In this document: positions 62,134 through 64,000 of the stretch, piece by piece
Numbering within the stretch: position 1 is the stretch's first letter
Layout: each line of letters opens with the position of its first letter
Origin: Pseudomonas sp. URMO17WK12:I2
GTDB taxonomy: Bacteria; Pseudomonadota; Gammaproteobacteria; Pseudomonadales; Pseudomonadaceae
DNA length: 64,000 nucleotides
Assembly (NCBI RefSeq): GCF_003253735.1
Contig: NZ_QKYW01000006.1
Span: forward strand, 124,001-188,000
Reading direction: 5' to 3'
Notes under the pieces: model-generated
What the model saw: the letters and a program-made list of their open reading frames with translations, nothing else
Database searches by the model: none
Told to the model about the DNA's origin: nothing
Program-made: the position numbers and the translations under genes

Positions 62134-63677
62134 GCGGTTTCATCGACCCAGCGTTGTTCCAGGGAGGTTTTCGGGCCTTGTGGCGGCGTGCCCTGGCTGC
62201 ACACCAGGTCACTTACCGTCAGGCCGGCGGCGACCAGGCGTTCGCGCAAATTGCCCAGTTCGCGGTCGATCAGCCCGGCCGTACTGGCACGCTCGGCCCA
62301 CAGTTGGCTGGAGAGGCTGCCATTGGCCAGCTGCGCCTGCACCTGCAGCGGCCCTAGCGGATCCAGGTCGAAGGCCAGGTCGATACGCCACAGCGCTTCC
62401 TTGGGATCCTGCTTGCCGGAAGGCGCTGGCTCCTCGTGCTGGATCTTCACCTGCAGCGGCACCAGTTCGTGCTGATTGCGCATTGGCACCTCCATCTGCC
62501 AAGTGGTCAACAGCTGGCCCTCGGGGCCGACCTGGCTCTGTGAGAGGCTGGACAGTTGGTGCGTCTGCAGCCGCGAGATGGCGGCGGCCGCGAGCTTGAG
62601 CAGCGCTTCCAGGTCAGCCTCTTCATCCATCGATTGCAACAGGCGACTGGGCAGCGGAAAGCTCATCGCCTGCTGGCGCCCGCTGCTCTGGCCGATATTG
62701 CCCAGCACGTTGCGGGCGAATGCCGGCAGCGCCTGGGTCATGGCGTTGGCCGAAGCGGTCGCCGCTGCCAGGGGCGCGGCACCAGGCAGCAAGGGCAGCA
62801 ACTGGCTGACCAGGCGCAGCAGGTTGGCTTTCATGTCGGTACCCAGGCCACCGGTCTGGCCGGCCAGCAGTTTGCTCTCGAGAAACAGCCCGCTGTTTTC
62901 CAATGCTTTCATCAGGCCTTTGCCATCGCTCATCTGCTCGCCACTCGGCAAGCCGGCCAGCAGTTTGTCGATGCTGCCCTTCAACCCATCGGGCAGGCCA
63001 CCCTGGCCGCCCATGCCCTTGAGCGCCGCCATCAGGCCTTCCAGCGAGCCCTGGCGGCTTTGCTGGTTGCCGAGCTGCTGGAGCAGGGCGAGTTGGTCGA
63101 GACGACCACTGAGCGGCAGAAAGGCGAGGGACTGGTCACCCTGCACCCGTGCGCTGAGCAGGCTGCCCGGTGGCAGGTCGAGGCTGGTTTCCAGGCTCAG
63201 GGTCTTGCCGGCCAACCCGGTGTTGAGCAGGTTGACCAGCACTTTGAAAACGGTGGCCTGAGCGACTTGCACGGGCAGTGCTTCGCGCGAAAGCACCTTG
63301 CCTTGCAGCAGAGTGCCAACCGGCAACTGCTCGAGGTCGATGCTGGTCAGCGGTTTGTTGCCGCCGGCCAGTACGGCCAGCGCCAGGCGGGTGTCGGAGA
63401 GCGCCGTGACGGCCAGCGCCGTGCCCTGGGCGAGCGGCTGTGGGCTGCTGGCCTGCAGGGTTGCCTGGCGGCCACCGTCCAGGGTCACGCGCAACATCAG
63501 CTGGAAGTTCTGCACGCCTTCCTTGACGGCAACCACCTCGGCCTTGGCGCTTTCCCCCGCTGCCATCAGGCCGTCGAGGGGTTTGAGCAGCTTTACCGCC
63601 AGGTCGGCGGCGCTAACTGCCGGTCTGTTGGCCGCCGGCGGGGGGGCAACAGGACGCGATCCACTGATCTCGGTCAT
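62130..63677 (-). CDS. second FliK-like protein
   Basis: A 515-residue protein, mostly Leu/Gln/Gly/Ala-rich, with an OB-like N-terminal region (LRVTLDGGRQATLQASSPQP, PVGTLLQGKVLSR) and a C-terminal hook-length-control-like domain (about 395-490; ALWRIDLAFDLDPLGPLQVQ, WAERASTAGLIDRELGNLRE, AAGLTVSDLVC). It differs from the fliK at 39563 in length and composition. Coupled to the FlhB C-domain homologue, it may modulate export switching or have a separate role. It is divergent from ccmA. Confidence 0.85.
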   Translation of the reverse strand: MTEISGSRPVAPPPAANRPAVSAADLAVKLLKPLDGLMAAGESAKAEVVAVKEGVQNFQLMLRVTLDGGRQATLQASSPQPLAQGTALAVTALSDTRLALAVLAGGNKPLTSIDLEQLPVGTLLQGKVLSREALPVQVAQATVFKVLVNLLNTGLAGKTLSLETSLDLPPGSLLSARVQGDQSLAFLPLSGRLDQLALLQQLGNQQSRQGSLEGLMAALKGMGGQGGLPDGLKGSIDKLLAGLPSGEQMSDGKGLMKALENSGLFLESKLLAGQTGGLGTDMKANLLRLVSQLLPLLPGAAPLAAATASANAMTQALPAFARNVLGNIGQSSGRQQAMSFPLPSRLLQSMDEEADLEALLKLAAAAISRLQTHQLSSLSQSQVGPEGQLLTTWQMEVPMRNQHELVPLQVKIQHEEPAPSGKQDPKEALWRIDLAFDLDPLGPLQVQAQLANGSLSSQLWAERASTAGLIDRELGNLRERLVAAGLTVSDLVCSQGTPPQGPKTSLEQRWVDETA

Positions 63678-63807
63678 TAAGTCTCATACTCTGGGCCCAA
63701 TGCACACTGCGGGCGAGCAGGGCGGGCATGTATACTCGCGGCCAATCCAAACGTCCGCAAGAGTATAGCGGCCGCAATCGTCTCGACTTGAACCAGGTGC
63801 CCGCGTT

Positions 63808-64000
63808 GTGAGCAGTCCCTTTCTCGAAGCCACTGCGCTGTCCTGCGAACGGGATTGGCGGCTGTTGTTCGAGAACCTCGATATCAGACTGGACGCCGGG
63901 CAGATGCTGCAGGTGTGCGGGCCCAACGGTAGCGGCAAGACCAGCCTGCTGCGCGTGCTCGCCGGCCTCAGGCCAGCCACCAGCGGCACCGTCCACCTGA
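63808..64000 (+). CDS. ccmA: haem exporter ATPase CcmA, N-terminal part
   Basis: Cut by the right edge after 64 codons. The visible part, [20 protein letters not shown] then [19 protein letters not shown], contains the Walker A motif of an ABC ATPase and follows CcmA closely. CcmA powers release of haem-loaded CcmE for cytochrome c maturation. The start is GTG 63808; its ribosome site is modest. Confidence 0.85.
   Translation, partial: MSSPFLEATALSCERDWRLLFENLDIRLDAGQMLQVCGPNGSGKTSLLRVLAGLRPATSGTVHL

Noticed and set aside
1..64000. tRNA, rRNA, CRISPR array, prophage, toxin-antitoxin or defence system
   Set aside because: No cloverleaf tRNA, rRNA sequence, spaced repeat array, integrase, transposase or recognisable defence gene was seen on either strand by eye; no search was run.

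Overview
The window reads as chromosomal DNA of a Pseudomonas-type gammaproteobacterium. It is GC-rich and densely coded. It has a polar-flagellum and chemotaxis block in Pseudomonas order (fliE to cheW), sigma-54 promoters in front of flagellar operons, and the Pseudomonas-type pairs motC-motD and parC-parP. Species cannot be fixed from the sequence alone. No tRNA, rRNA, CRISPR array, prophage or intact insertion sequence was seen.

Layout. 1-12.8 kb: a truncated FadL-like porin, an orphan protein of a phage-associated kind, a DapA-like aldolase, then rnd-ycgL-hydroxyacid dehydrogenase-ycgN-type genes on one strand, a secreted HExxH metallopeptidase, a small secreted tandem-repeat protein, an RNA methyltransferase, an HNH nuclease, oligopeptidase B, a membrane protein, a YafJ-type amidotransferase and a DUF2937 protein. 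12.9-17.5 kb: a MoxR ATPase with a VWA partner, a DUF748 protein, and cysK. 17.8-30.6 kb: a DMT exporter, a TonB receptor, a 41-residue basic protein, the aerotaxis receptor aer, a DTW tRNA-modifying enzyme, a pirin, mlaA overlapping an alpha/beta hydrolase, a GH17 membrane protein and a secreted ComEA-like protein.

30.7-63.7 kb is one long flagellar and chemotaxis region: fliEFGHIJ, a partner-switching module (hsbA-hsbR-hptB), fliK, fliLMNOPQR-flhB, a reversed sodC, flhA-flhF-fleN-fliA, cheYZAB-motCD-parC-parP-cheW-DUF2802, then a convergent pair coding an FlhB C-terminal-domain homologue and a second FliK-like protein. Four sites with exact -24/-12 sigma-54 spacing precede fliE, fliK, fliL and flhA. 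The genes code for the basal body and export gate, hook-length control, flagellar number and position (FlhF/FleN), the late sigma factor, the motor's second stator pair and a complete chemotaxis pathway. The window ends inside ccmA.

The most unusual structural feature is a 267-base palindromic, MITE-like element wedged exactly between fliG and fliH. It has 20-base inverted ends and two long internal hairpins, and it seems to have split an original TGATG stop/start overlap. Also notable are the five-copy 12-residue repeat secreted protein, three near-identical motifs in the CheA linker, sodC reversed between flhB and flhA, the absence of fleQ-fleSR next to fliE, and an unexplained 540-base interval with a terminator in front of aer.
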